A stretch of 64,000 nt of DNA, taken from the NCBI GenBank assembly GCA_002746415.1, contig NVXD01000021.1, forward strand, positions 31,198-95,197. The letters are read 5' to 3'. Position 1 is the stretch's first letter; each line of letters starts with the position of its first letter. The position numbers and the translations under genes were made by a program. The stretch is from Flavobacteriaceae bacterium (GTDB taxonomy: Bacteria > Bacteroidota > Bacteroidia > Flavobacteriales > Flavobacteriaceae). Below the pieces are notes generated by a model. That model made no database searches. It worked only from the letters and a program-made list of their open reading frames with translations, and had not been told where the DNA came from. This document shows positions 34,305 to 43,180 of the stretch, piece by piece.

Positions 34305-35129
34305 CTATTTAGAAAGTTCGTGGACCAAGGAGTAAATATAGTCCCCGTGTACTTGGGTAAAATATTTTTGAGCCAATTTTCCTCTGGCCTTTCTAACATC
34401 TTCATCTGGCCAAGCTTCCTTTCTCAACTCTACGATTCTATCAAACATTTTATCCAATTCATCCATCGAATCAAAAAGAAAAGCCTCAACACTTTCGGTG
34501 CCGTCTGCACCATAATAATGTGCTGCGCTGTAATAGGCCTTAATGTGCTCATTTTTGTGGATGATATTATCCATATATTCTGTTCTCAACTTTTTTATCT
34601 CATCTCCATCTCCATCCTTTGGAAAGGCAAAATGACCCTTCCGCAAATACAATATTAGTTCCTTTGTAGCCTTTTCTGCCAAAGGTTTTGTGTATGGAAG
34701 TATTCTATAAATTTCATCAGAGTGGGAATTGGAATAGTATGCTCTTCGGCTCTTAAAATATGCTTTCCTTTTATCTTCATCTGGCCAAGCCTCTTTGGCA
34801 AGTTCTCTATTTCTAGCGCTTGCCTTTTCAATGGCATCCCAGGAATCAAAAACTTGTACCCCAAGTAATTCTGTATTATCTGGAGTGGTATGATGCAGGT
34901 AAAGGGACGATCTCATAATGTGCTCATTTTTCATGGTCACATGATCCAAATATTCCTTTTCCATGGCTTTCCAAGTATCCATATCAAAATCTTCATAGTC
35001 CATGTTCCAATGAAAGGTGGTTACGGTATAATACTTTGGTGCTTTTTCCTCTTCTTGTGCTAGCATAGAGGTGCTGAACAGTAATATCGCAAGGGATAAT
35101 ACCATTCCAAATCGGTGGGTTGTTCTCAT
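34305..35129 (-). CDS. Secreted protein with internally duplicated domain
   Basis: 274 residues with a signal peptide ending SMLAQ. Two homologous halves are evident. Each has a segment containing EY(L/M)D, KNEHI, a short Tyr/His-rich strand, FDS(W/M)D, a helical stretch, then EAWPDED(K/V)RKA and a closing (D)EIYRIL or DYIYSLV. The repeats span about residues 35-145 and 155-265. Each half could be a dimeric alpha-beta-barrel-like module, so the protein could be an intramolecular dimer. No function recognised. Monocistronic. Confidence 0.7.
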   Translation of the reverse strand: MRTTHRFGMVLSLAILLFSTSMLAQEEEKAPKYYTVTTFHWNMDYEDFDMDTWKAMEKEYLDHVTMKNEHIMRSSLYLHHTTPDNTELLGVQVFDSWDAIEKASARNRELAKEAWPDEDKRKAYFKSRRAYYSNSHSDEIYRILPYTKPLAEKATKELILYLRKGHFAFPKDGDGDEIKKLRTEYMDNIIHKNEHIKAYYSAAHYYGADGTESVEAFLFDSMDELDKMFDRIVELRKEAWPDEDVRKARGKLAQKYFTQVHGDYIYSLVHELSK

Positions 35130-35449
35130 AATTCTGTTAATTTAAGTTAGTAAAAAAAATAAACTAAAGCCTATATAGTAATTAACCTCTAATCGTTGTT
35201 ATACTGTTAACCAGAAGTCAATTAACGACAGTTCTATAAGATACAATAAATATTTAAATGGTATTTTTAAAACATTTTAACACGGTATTGTTGTAAATTT
35301 TTACAATACATGTCAGTAAATGAGTCTCTTGTTATGTAATCAAAATGATAAAGCCCCATGTTTTAGAAGTTGGGAATTTTATCTCTTAAAAAGAAATATG
35401 ATGGATTGGATATACACTCCTTTTTGGATATTATTGGCAGAGGGCAGGT
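35130..35449. other. Intergenic region with an inverted repeat
   Basis: 320 bp between two minus-strand genes. At 35291-35306 the arms TTGTAAA and TTTACAA flank a 2-bp centre, and the symmetry extends weakly outwards (GTA and TAC); this looks like a dimer-binding operator. No gene found. Confidence 0.4.
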
Positions 35450-37075
35450 CTAATTTTTAAGTTCAGGGCTTTCCAAGATCTTTCCCGTAAGCAATGGAGC
35501 ATCCAATTCCAATATTCTTTTTAACATGGCGTCTCCCTTTCCTTTAATCTTGGCGTAACTGTTTGTTGAAAACAATTGCTCTGCCAAAGCAGCTTTTAAA
35601 TACAGTTTTATTTTATCCTCAAAAGCATAAAAATCTAACTTAATATTACGTGCTATAGCATAGTCTACAAAACGCTCAAACAGAATATCATCCACCCTAA
35701 AAGTATTTACATACTCTTCTTTGGAGTATTTTTCATATTCCACTCTATCCTTATCCAGTTGTTCAAAAACAAAAAACGACAAAAAGCCTACACTTTCCAA
35801 TGTTTCTACCGTTTCTTCCTCATTGGAGCCAATTGGTACAAAAGCATCAGGAATAATACCGCCGCCGCCATAGACCACTTTTCCCTTTGGAGTGATAAAC
35901 CTTAAAGAATCGGCTACTTTAATACTGTCCACAGATATTAATTCCCCGCTATGATAGCGGTTCGTAAACTCTTTATAATAATCTTTAGTACCGTTTTTAT
36001 AATTTTTTTGAATGGAACGCCCAGTGGGAGTATAATACCTAGAAATAGTTAAACGTACGGCAGAACCATCTCCTAAATCCATTTCCCTTTGCACAAGGCC
36101 TTTCCCAAATGATCTTCTCCCAACTATGGTTCCAATATCATTGTCCTGCAATGCTCCTGCAATAATTTCACTGGCAGAAGCAGAACGTTCATTAATCAAT
36201 ACATATACTGGTTTATCTTCAAAACTTCCTTTTTTAGTAGCAAAAGATTTATCTATTCTACCTTTTTTATTTTTTGTAAAAAGAATGAGTTTTCCATCCT
36301 CTAAAAACTCATCGGCTATTTTTTCTGCAATTCCCAGATACCCTCCTGGATTATCTCTTAAATCCAAAGTTAATTTTTTAGCTCCCTGTTTTTGTAAAGC
36401 GTTTAACGCTGTTTTAAACTCTTTAAAGGTAGATTCGGCAAAACGATTTATTTTTATATAACCCATATCCTGAGTGAGCATATAATAAGCTTCTACACTT
36501 TTTATAGGAACCACGCCCCTCTTAATATTGACAGTGAAAAATTTATCTTCACTTTTACGGTATATTTTAAGTTTAACCGATGACCCTTTTTTACCTTTAA
36601 GCTTGTCCACAACACTTTCACTAGGTAAATTTTTACCATAAAGTGTGTCTTTACCCGCCATTAGAATACGGTCACCTGCTTTTATGCCTTTTATGAAACT
36701 AGGCCCCTTATCAACAGTTCTAATTACAGATATAGTATCCTTGTACATGTAAAAATTTACACCAATGCCTACAAAATCACCTTTCATGTTTTCGGACACT
36801 TCATCCATTTCCCGTTTTGGAATGTAGACAGAATGTGGATCCAATTTATCTAAAATATTGCTCACGGTAACATCAACAATGCTATCTGTGTTTATTTCAT
36901 CTACATATTCATAATCAATATAATCAATGAGCCTATTCAGTTTGTCTTTCTTGGAATTTGTAGTAAATAATTGCTCTGGAGTATCATTAAAATGAAGTTT
37001 ACCTCCAATAAAAATACCAATGCCCACGGCAGTACCAATAATTACAGGCCATAAATAATTGTACTTTTTGTTCAT
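35450..37075 (-). CDS. S41 family C-terminal processing peptidase
   Basis: 541 residues. An N-terminal hydrophobic segment (YLWPVIIGTAVGIGIFIGG) anchors or exports it. A PDZ domain follows (about 90-175, with GVNFYMYKDTISVIRTV), then the S41 catalytic domain with LDLRDNPGGYLGIAEKIADEF, the nucleophile region NERSASASEIIAGALQD and the general-base Lys in RRSFGKGLVQ. It should cleave C-terminal tails of periplasmic proteins. It lies 11 bp after the dCMP deaminase gene on the same strand, an arrangement often seen in Flavobacteriia. Confidence 0.94.
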   Translation of the reverse strand: MNKKYNYLWPVIIGTAVGIGIFIGGKLHFNDTPEQLFTTNSKKDKLNRLIDYIDYEYVDEINTDSIVDVTVSNILDKLDPHSVYIPKREMDEVSENMKGDFVGIGVNFYMYKDTISVIRTVDKGPSFIKGIKAGDRILMAGKDTLYGKNLPSESVVDKLKGKKGSSVKLKIYRKSEDKFFTVNIKRGVVPIKSVEAYYMLTQDMGYIKINRFAESTFKEFKTALNALQKQGAKKLTLDLRDNPGGYLGIAEKIADEFLEDGKLILFTKNKKGRIDKSFATKKGSFEDKPVYVLINERSASASEIIAGALQDNDIGTIVGRRSFGKGLVQREMDLGDGSAVRLTISRYYTPTGRSIQKNYKNGTKDYYKEFTNRYHSGELISVDSIKVADSLRFITPKGKVVYGGGGIIPDAFVPIGSNEEETVETLESVGFLSFFVFEQLDKDRVEYEKYSKEEYVNTFRVDDILFERFVDYAIARNIKLDFYAFEDKIKLYLKAALAEQLFSTNSYAKIKGKGDAMLKRILELDAPLLTGKILESPELKN

Positions 37076-37086
37076 TATTCTTTGGG

Positions 37087-37527
37087 TTATTGCAATAAAT
37101 TATCAATAACAGGCATATGTGTTAATTCCACCCCTGCTTGTTTTAAAAAAACTAATCCAGAATCATCCTTGTATGCCTTTTTATAGACAACACGCTTTAT
37201 TCCAGATTGATGTATTAATTTACTACATTCCCTGCAAGGCGACAAGGTGATATATAAAATAGCTCCATTACAAGACTGTGTTGACGATGCCACTTTTAAA
37301 ATAGCATTGGCTTCTGCATGTAGCACATACCATTTAGTATACCCTTCTTCATCCTCACAAAAATTCTCAAAACCTGTAGGTGTGCCATTATAGCCATCAG
37401 AAATAATCATTCTCCCTTTTACTATTATAGCTCCTACTTGTTTGCGTTCACAGAAAGACAATTTGCCCCATTCCGTTGCCATTCGCAAATATGCCCTATC
37501 GTATTTTTCTTGTTTGCTTTTTTCCAT
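37087..37527 (-). CDS. dCMP deaminase family protein
   Basis: 146 residues. The zinc-dependent deaminase motifs are H70-A-E72 (LHAEANAIL) and P97-C98-x-x-C101 (SPCREC), with an early NGTPTGFENFCED segment typical of deoxycytidylate deaminases. It should convert dCMP to dUMP for thymidylate synthesis. It is followed 11 bp later by the S41 peptidase gene. Confidence 0.93.
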   Translation of the reverse strand: MEKSKQEKYDRAYLRMATEWGKLSFCERKQVGAIIVKGRMIISDGYNGTPTGFENFCEDEEGYTKWYVLHAEANAILKVASSTQSCNGAILYITLSPCRECSKLIHQSGIKRVVYKKAYKDDSGLVFLKQAGVELTHMPVIDNLLQ

Positions 37528-37646
37528 ATCTTAAATGAGAGGGGTGTTTTATTAGCAACCCAAAGACTCCATAACATCCCTGAAAGACCAAGATACCCTC
37601 TTTACTGAACCTCTACAAAACTAAAGGGTTAATATTAAGTGAAAAC

Positions 37647-38231
37647 CTATATAGGAAACGTTTTAATAAGCATTGGTATTGTTATAAGAATTATCAATAC
37701 TGAACATATTAAAATAAACAGGGGTTGTTTTACTTTAAAGATTGATTGTGTCTGATAGGCAAAAACCAAAACGCAGCCGATAATTAATACCTGCGAAATT
37801 TCTATTCCTGATGCAAAACCTAAAAGTGGATTTACTTTATACTCTTCCCCTGCCATCAACATTTTAAAGTAGTTGGAAAATCCAAAACCATGTATCAATC
37901 CAAAAAAAGAGGTGACCAGTAATTGCAATACTATAGTATTATGATGTACATTTTTCCTTATGTTCAATACATTAAACAAAGCTGTCAATAAAATAGTTAC
38001 AGGAATTAAAAACTCAATCCAAGAGGCATTCATAGCCACAATTTCGTAGACGGAAAGTGCCAACGACATGCAATGAAAAACAGTAAAAACTGTAGCTAAA
38101 AGCACTACTTTTTTCCAATTCTTAAATGTGAAAGGGATTGCCAAGGCGGCTAAGAACAAAATATGATCATACGCGCCAAAATCCAACACATGGTTTATCC
38201 CTAATTTTATATAGAACCAGAATTCTTGCAT
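37647..38231 (-). CDS. HupE/UreJ family membrane protein
   Basis: 194 residues, about six or seven hydrophobic segments. The opening KLGINHVLDFGAYDHILFLAAL and the central FGLIHGFGFSNYF carry the conserved His and Asp residues of the HupE/UreJ family, linked to nickel or other metal uptake. No hydrogenase or urease genes are present here, so the physiological link is unknown. Confidence 0.88.
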   Translation of the reverse strand: MQEFWFYIKLGINHVLDFGAYDHILFLAALAIPFTFKNWKKVVLLATVFTVFHCMSLALSVYEIVAMNASWIEFLIPVTILLTALFNVLNIRKNVHHNTIVLQLLVTSFFGLIHGFGFSNYFKMLMAGEEYKVNPLLGFASGIEISQVLIIGCVLVFAYQTQSIFKVKQPLFILICSVLIILITIPMLIKTFPI

Positions 38232-38289
38232 TTTTTTCGTTGATAGTCTTCTTGTTAGAAAATTCTTTTTAGAGGCTTGCTAACAAGAG

Positions 38290-39030
38290 TTAGTTAATCC
38301 CCCTTTCATTCTGTATCTCTTCGTAGGCTTTCTGCACCTGCTTAAATTTTTCCTCGGCGCCTTTTTTTATCGCTTCATTTTCGGTGACCACCTTATCTGG
38401 GTGGTATTTTTTTGCCATTGTTCTGTATGCCTTTTTCACCTCATCATTTGTAGCCGCTTTTTCTATTTCAAGGATTTTATAGGCATTATCCGCAGACTTA
38501 ATGAACATCGCTTGTATGCTCTCAAAATCATTCCGGCCTACTCGCATATAACGCGCTATCTCTCTAATTTTATCAATCTCAAGAGGGCTCACATTCCCAT
38601 CTGCTTGAGCAATACCAAATAAAAAGTGGAGCAATTGCAATCGCACTTCATATCGAGTATGCTGTGTCATATATGTAGCAACTCTTTGTGCAGAAATCTC
38701 TCTTTTTTTAATGACCTCGTTAAAAGTTCTAAAAATTGCATTGGCCTTTTCCTTGCCATAGGTGCTTAAAAAATATTGCCGCACATAATCCAATTCCCGT
38801 TGGTTTACTTTTCCATCGGCTTTGATTACAATAGAACAGAGTGATAAGAGATTTAACTCAAAATCCGCCGGGGAAACTTTTTGTCTCACAACGCTTTCAA
38901 GAAAGGAACCTCCCCCGCCTTTGTTTCTAGCATTAAAATTATCAATAAAACTTCCTACAAAAAAACCTAAAATAGCTCCTGGAAACCTAAAAATATAATA
39001 TCCAAAAACAGCAGCAAACCATTTAAACAT
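38290..39030 (-). CDS. DjlA-like co-chaperone with TerB and DnaJ domains
   Basis: 246 residues. A membrane-associated start (FPGAILGFFVGSFID, about 17-31) precedes a TerB-like helical domain (about 55-170, with VIKADGKVNQRELDYVRQYF and AQADGNVSPLEIDKI) and a C-terminal J domain with the HPD motif at 210-212. The architecture matches DjlA, a membrane-tethered J protein that stimulates DnaK. An exact minus-strand -7 box at 39050-39057 precedes it. Confidence 0.93.
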   Translation of the reverse strand: MFKWFAAVFGYYIFRFPGAILGFFVGSFIDNFNARNKGGGGSFLESVVRQKVSPADFELNLLSLCSIVIKADGKVNQRELDYVRQYFLSTYGKEKANAIFRTFNEVIKKREISAQRVATYMTQHTRYEVRLQLLHFLFGIAQADGNVSPLEIDKIREIARYMRVGRNDFESIQAMFIKSADNAYKILEIEKAATNDEVKKAYRTMAKKYHPDKVVTENEAIKKGAEEKFKQVQKAYEEIQNERGIN

Positions 39031-39049
39031 AACAACTTTATAATTTTTT

Positions 39050-39057
39050 CAAAGATA
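39050..39057 (-). promoter_or_regulatory. -7 promoter element of the djlA-like gene
   Basis: CAAAGATA on plus reads TATCTTTG on minus, an exact TAnnTTTG match 19 bp before the ATG. Confidence 0.45.
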
Positions 39058-39125
39058 TAATTTTACTTGCAAAATACTATTTTAAGGAAAAGTTAAGGTC
39101 TTTAAATAAAATGCGACAAATTAAT

Positions 39126-39133
39126 TACCTTTG
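39126..39133 (+). promoter_or_regulatory. -7 promoter element of the bacilliredoxin gene
   Basis: TACCTTTG is an exact TAnnTTTG match 26 bp before ATG 39160. Together with the box at 39050 it makes this a divergent promoter region. Confidence 0.45.
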
Positions 39134-39159
39134 TATTATATTTATAATAAAAATAGACT

Positions 39160-39570
39160 ATGTATCCTGCAGAATTAGTAAAACCTATGAGAGAAGACTT
39201 GGCCATGGCCGGGTTTAAAGAATTACATACATCAGAAGCCGTTGAAAATGCATTGAAAGAATCTGGCACTACTTTAGTAGTTGTCAATTCTGTATGTGGT
39301 TGCGCTGCTGCTAATGCAAGACCCGCTGCGAAGATGAGTCTTATGAACGACAAAAAGCCAGACCACATCGTAACTGTTTTCGCTGGTGTGGACACAGAAG
39401 CTGTGAATACAGCAAGAAATGCCATGATTCCTTTTCCTCCATCATCGCCAAGCATGGCTTTATTTAAAGATGGAGAATTGGTACACATGATTGAACGACA
39501 CCATATTGAAGGAAGACCAGCAGAAATTATTGCTGAAAACCTAACAGAAGCATATAACGAGTTCTGTTAA
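39160..39570 (+). CDS. BrxA/BrxB family bacilliredoxin
   Basis: 136 residues, thioredoxin-like. The hallmark CGC motif is at 46-48 (NSVCGCAAANARPA), as in the YphP/YqiW family that removes bacillithiol from oxidised proteins. Length is normal. It fits the use of bacillithiol by many Bacteroidota, but no bacillithiol synthesis gene is in this window. A terminator follows at 39614. Confidence 0.93.
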   Translation: MYPAELVKPMREDLAMAGFKELHTSEAVENALKESGTTLVVVNSVCGCAAANARPAAKMSLMNDKKPDHIVTVFAGVDTEAVNTARNAMIPFPPSSPSMALFKDGELVHMIERHHIEGRPAEIIAENLTEAYNEFC

Positions 39571-39613
39571 ACATTGTCTTCTCTGACACCCTTACAATAA
39601 AGGGAACTAACTT

Positions 39614-39653
39614 AAAAGTTGTGTAGAATTCGTTTTCAACGCAACTTTTTTTT
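39614..39653 (+). terminator. Intrinsic terminator after the bacilliredoxin gene
   Basis: AAAAGTTG pairs with CAACTTTT across an interrupted stem with a long loop, followed by a run of T to 39653. Confidence 0.7.
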
Positions 39654-39686
39654 GTTTTGCACATCTATTCAAATAAAACAAAGCGT

Positions 39687-40100
39687 ATGAAAAAGAATAT
39701 GTATTGGATGGGGATTCTTGTATTCTCAATTATTTCAAGTTGTATCAGCAATGATGATGATAGTGGTAATTTATCAACAATGGAGTTTGAGGAAGATGTA
39801 CGCGCACTACAAACTTCTTTAGATTTAATTGAAGCTTTAGCGGGGCAATCTGTCTGTGCAGATGGTTTCACCTGTGAATCTATTGCTTTGGGAGAGAAAG
39901 CCTGTGGTGGGCCAAAAAGCTATTTAATTTATTCCTCTTCCATAGATACAGATAACCTAGAAGCTATGGTTGCTACCCATAACACATTGGAAAAAGCGTT
40001 CAATATTAAATGGGATATTGTTTCAGATTGTTTGTTTGTAGGACCTCCTTCATTTATCACTTGTGAAAATGGAAAATGTGTTGCTTCGACTGTAAATTAA
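39687..40100 (+). CDS. Cys-containing lipoprotein of unknown function
   Basis: 137 residues from ATG 39687, chosen because it opens a lipoprotein signal (MKKNMYWMGILVFSIISSC, Cys at 19). The mature protein has six further Cys in pairs (SVCADGFTCES, KACGGP, SDCLF, TCENGKC), suggesting several disulfides. The stretch GEKACGGPKSYLIYSS resembles small periplasmic Cys-rich proteins of Flavobacteriia that also occur in animals' secreted proteins, but no function can be assigned. Monocistronic between two terminators. Confidence 0.75.
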   Translation: MKKNMYWMGILVFSIISSCISNDDDSGNLSTMEFEEDVRALQTSLDLIEALAGQSVCADGFTCESIALGEKACGGPKSYLIYSSSIDTDNLEAMVATHNTLEKAFNIKWDIVSDCLFVGPPSFITCENGKCVASTVN

Positions 40101-40123
40101 TTTTATTTCATAAAAAATTGAAG

Positions 40124-40152
40124 AACCTCTGAAAAACATTCAGAGGTTTTTT
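40124..40152 (+). terminator. Intrinsic terminator after the lipoprotein gene
   Basis: AACCTCTGA and TCAGAGGTT form a 9-bp stem with a 7-nt loop, followed by T residues. The T-run abuts the -7 box of the next gene. Confidence 0.85.
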
Positions 40153-40159
40153 AGTTTTG
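40152..40159 (+). promoter_or_regulatory. -7 promoter element of the acyltransferase gene, almost touching the start codon
   Basis: TAGTTTTG is an exact TAnnTTTG match that ends only 4 bp before ATG 40164. If used, transcription would begin at or next to the ATG, giving a leaderless mRNA. Confidence 0.45.
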
Positions 40160-40163
40160 CAAC

Positions 40164-40901
40164 ATGCTGAAAATACTTTCATACCCTATTTCTTTTATTT
40201 TTTTCCTCGCTTTTGGTTTGGCACTAGGCGTATTTCATCCCATTCAGTGGGTCTGTCTAAATGTTTTTGGTCATAGAGCCCATAACAAAAGTGTGAGCAT
40301 CCTTAATTGGTTTCTAATGCGGAGTACAAATATTTTAGGTGCGAGGTATTCCTTTAATAATCCACATACCATTCCAACGGACAAGCCCCTTATTATTGTC
40401 TCCAACCATCAAAGTATGTATGATATATCGCCCATAGTATGGCACATGCGCAAACACCAGCCCAAGTTTGTGAGCAAAAAAGAATTGGGAAAAGGAATTC
40501 CCAGTGTCTCCTATAACCTTAGACATAATGGTTCTGCCTTGATTGATAGAAAAGATGGTAAACAGGCCATATTAGAAATTTCCAGATTAGGAAAAGCTAT
40601 TGAAAAAAACAACTGGAGTGCTGTCATTTTCCCTGAGGGAACAAGAAGCAGAACAGGGCATCCCAAAAAATTCCAACCCACTGGCTTAAAAATATTACTT
40701 AAAAAAGCACCTTCGGCATTAGTAGTGCCCATCAGCATTAATAATTCATGGAAAATGCTTCGCTATGGTAAATTTCCAATGGGCCTTGGCGCCCATATTA
40801 CCCATGATGTACACCCTCCTATAGAAAATAAGGGAGACATTGATGAGCTGGTAACCAAAATAGAAAATCAAATTACCTTTGGTATTACTTCTTTTAAATG
40901 A
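40164..40901 (+). CDS. 1-acyl-sn-glycerol-3-phosphate acyltransferase (PlsC family)
   Basis: 245 residues. It should add the second acyl chain in phospholipid synthesis at the inner membrane. An N-terminal membrane segment (about 5-30) precedes the HX4D motif NHQSMYD (81-87) and the FPEGTRSR motif (156-163). The later VVPISINNSW block is also typical. It overlaps the HD-domain gene by 4 bp (ATGA), so the two are co-translated. The start codon is supported by the N-terminal helix. Confidence 0.93.
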   Translation: MLKILSYPISFIFFLAFGLALGVFHPIQWVCLNVFGHRAHNKSVSILNWFLMRSTNILGARYSFNNPHTIPTDKPLIIVSNHQSMYDISPIVWHMRKHQPKFVSKKELGKGIPSVSYNLRHNGSALIDRKDGKQAILEISRLGKAIEKNNWSAVIFPEGTRSRTGHPKKFQPTGLKILLKKAPSALVVPISINNSWKMLRYGKFPMGLGAHITHDVHPPIENKGDIDELVTKIENQITFGITSFK

Positions 40902-41554
40902 TAAACACATCAACAGTTGAACTCACCAAAAAATTTGTAAAAGAAACCTTGCAGGGTGCTGAAGGCGGACACGATTGGTTTCACACCCATCGCGTGTTTT
41001 TAAATGCCCAGCATATTGCTAAAGGGGAAAATGTAAACGAATTGGTGGTATCCGTAGGTGCCCTACTTCATGACATTGCCGATGCTAAATTCCATAATGG
41101 TGATGAGACCATTGGGCCCAAAATGGCAAGGACATTTCTTTCTTCAATTCATGTGGATGAAAAAACTATTATACACATTATCAATATCATTGAACACATT
41201 TCCTTTAAAAACAGCTTGGATTCTGATAAGGCATTTTCTTCAATAGAATTACAAGTGATACAAGATGCAGACCGATTAGATGCAATTGGTGCCATTGGTA
41301 TTGCTAGAGCTTTCAACTACGGTGGGTTCAAGAACAGAGCAATGCACAACCCTGATATTTACCCCAACCTAAATATGAGCAAAGAGGAGTACAAAAAAAG
41401 CAGTGCGCCAACCATCAATCATTTCTATGAAAAATTACTACTCTTAAAAGATAAAATGAATACCCAAACAGGAAAGAAACTGGCTGAAGAAAGACATCAA
41501 TACATGCTAAATTTCCTAGAGCAATTCCATAAAGAATGGAACGGAAATACCTGA
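40898..41554 (+). CDS. HD domain phosphohydrolase
   Basis: 218 residues, cytoplasmic. The metal-binding HD pattern is clear: H26-x5-H early (HDWFHTHRV), the HD dyad in LLHDIADAKFH, and the later Asp in IQDADRLDAIGA. It matches the YedJ-like uncharacterised HD hydrolases. Overlap of 4 bp with plsC shows coupling, but the substrate is unknown; a nucleotide or phosphate ester is likely. Confidence 0.92.
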   Translation: MINTSTVELTKKFVKETLQGAEGGHDWFHTHRVFLNAQHIAKGENVNELVVSVGALLHDIADAKFHNGDETIGPKMARTFLSSIHVDEKTIIHIINIIEHISFKNSLDSDKAFSSIELQVIQDADRLDAIGAIGIARAFNYGGFKNRAMHNPDIYPNLNMSKEEYKKSSAPTINHFYEKLLLLKDKMNTQTGKKLAEERHQYMLNFLEQFHKEWNGNT

Positions 41555-41659
41555 GACCTTTACGCAAACGTTATAGTATTACGCCCTTTAATTATTAGGC
41601 AATACCTTCTAAAAAATTTTGTACCTTCAAAATTGAAATTTGATAAATCCGGTTCAAAA

Positions 41660-43081
41660 ATGCAAAGAAGAAAGTTCCTTAAAAATGTAGCAGCCTCATC
41701 TGCTGTTTTTACCATTGTTCCAAGTTATGTAATGGGTAAAAACCATATTGCCCCAAGTGATACACTATATGTCAGTGCCTTTGGAGTAGGTGGTAGAGGT
41801 GCAGCAGTCATCAATGATTTACAAAGAACCGGGCAGGTTAAATTTGTTGCTTTTTGCGATGTAGATGATAGAAATGCTGCAGGTACTTACAAACGTTTTC
41901 CAAAAGTAAAACACTACCAAGATTTTAGAAAAGTATATGAAAACCACTTGAAGGAAACGGATGCCATTATGGTAGCCACTCCTGATCATACACATGCTAC
42001 TATTGCCTTGCCTTTTATTAGGGAAAAGAAGCATGCATATGTGGAAAAACCATTGACCCATAATATTTACGAAGCACGTTTAATGACGCAAGCCGCAAAA
42101 GAATACGGTGTAGTTACCCAAATGGGAAACCAAGGTGCTTCTAGTGATGGTAGCAGACAAGCTAAAGAGTGGATTGATGCTGGAGTTATTGGTAAAGTCG
42201 AAAAAATTGACTGTTGGACCAACCGTCCTGTTTGGCCACAAGGAGTTCCTGTACCCACAGAAAAGCATGAAATCCCTAAAGGGTTGGATTGGGACCTTTG
42301 GTTAGGCCCAGCAGCAATGAGAGATTATAATTCCGCCTACTTGCCATTTAAATGGCGTGGTTTTTGGGATTTTGGAACTGGAGCGCTAGGTGATATGGGT
42401 TGTCATATCATGGAAACACCTTTTAGTGTTTTGGATTTGGGTTACCCAACCGAAGCAGAAGCCAGTTGTACCACCAATTGGATTGGAGATTTTGTTGAAG
42501 CAGATTACAGTGCCTCTTGCCCTCCTTCCTCTGTGGTACGTTTAAAATTTGATCATGACATCCATGGCACCATAGATTTTAGTTGGAGCGATGGCGGTAT
42601 CAAGCCAGATTTACCAGACGAATTAAAAGATGGCGAAACCATTGGAGATGGTGGTGGTGGAACCATTTTTTACGGCTCCAAAGGCATTATGGTAACAGAC
42701 ACCTATTCTGAAAATGCCAGACTCTTGCCTTCTCAACAAATGAGTTTGTTCAATGCTCCAGCAGCTACACTACCAAGGATTAAGGATGGCGTTGGCGGTC
42801 ATCAAAAAAATTGGGTTGAAGCTTGTATCAATGGCGGCACAACATCTTCAGATTTTGCCAAAGCTGGTCCGTTGACAGAAGCGGTACTTATGGGTAACTT
42901 GGCCATTAAAGCCTACCAATATAAAACCCTTAAAAAAGGAAAGAAATTAGGCGATTGGGATCCTTTTAATTATCCAGGAAGACGCAAGTTGTTGTGGGAT
43001 GGTGACAATATGCAAGTCACCAACTATGACAAAGCCAATGAATGGGTAAAAAGAGACTACCGAAAAGGCTGGGAACTATAA
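41660..43081 (+). CDS. Tat-exported Gfo/Idh/MocA family oxidoreductase
   Basis: 473 residues from ATG 41660, chosen because it opens a Tat signal (MQRRKFLKNVAASSAVF). An upstream TTG at 41633 would bury the signal and is less likely. The Rossmann fold begins LYVSAFGVGGRGAA; EKP appears in AYVEKPLTHN, and the catalytic region GDMGCHIMETPFSVLDLGYP supplies Asp and His. Exported members of this family act on sugars in the periplasm with tightly bound NAD(P), including glycoside oxidation and hydrolysis. It lies alone, 17 kb from the sugar locus, and ends in a strong terminator. Confidence 0.92.
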   Translation: MQRRKFLKNVAASSAVFTIVPSYVMGKNHIAPSDTLYVSAFGVGGRGAAVINDLQRTGQVKFVAFCDVDDRNAAGTYKRFPKVKHYQDFRKVYENHLKETDAIMVATPDHTHATIALPFIREKKHAYVEKPLTHNIYEARLMTQAAKEYGVVTQMGNQGASSDGSRQAKEWIDAGVIGKVEKIDCWTNRPVWPQGVPVPTEKHEIPKGLDWDLWLGPAAMRDYNSAYLPFKWRGFWDFGTGALGDMGCHIMETPFSVLDLGYPTEAEASCTTNWIGDFVEADYSASCPPSSVVRLKFDHDIHGTIDFSWSDGGIKPDLPDELKDGETIGDGGGGTIFYGSKGIMVTDTYSENARLLPSQQMSLFNAPAATLPRIKDGVGGHQKNWVEACINGGTTSSDFAKAGPLTEAVLMGNLAIKAYQYKTLKKGKKLGDWDPFNYPGRRKLLWDGDNMQVTNYDKANEWVKRDYRKGWEL

Positions 43082-43099
43082 CCCGAAACCACAGACGAT

Positions 43100-43133
43100 A
43101 AACCCTCATTATGTACATAATGAGGGTTTTTTT
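43100..43133 (+). terminator. Intrinsic terminator after the Gfo/Idh/MocA gene
   Basis: AAACCCTCATTAT and ATAATGAGGGTTT form a 13-bp stem around a 4-nt loop, followed by T residues. Confidence 0.93.
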
Positions 43134-43180
43134 ATTAAGATTTAATTTCTAATTTGTAAGTCATTGAATAACTAACAGTT

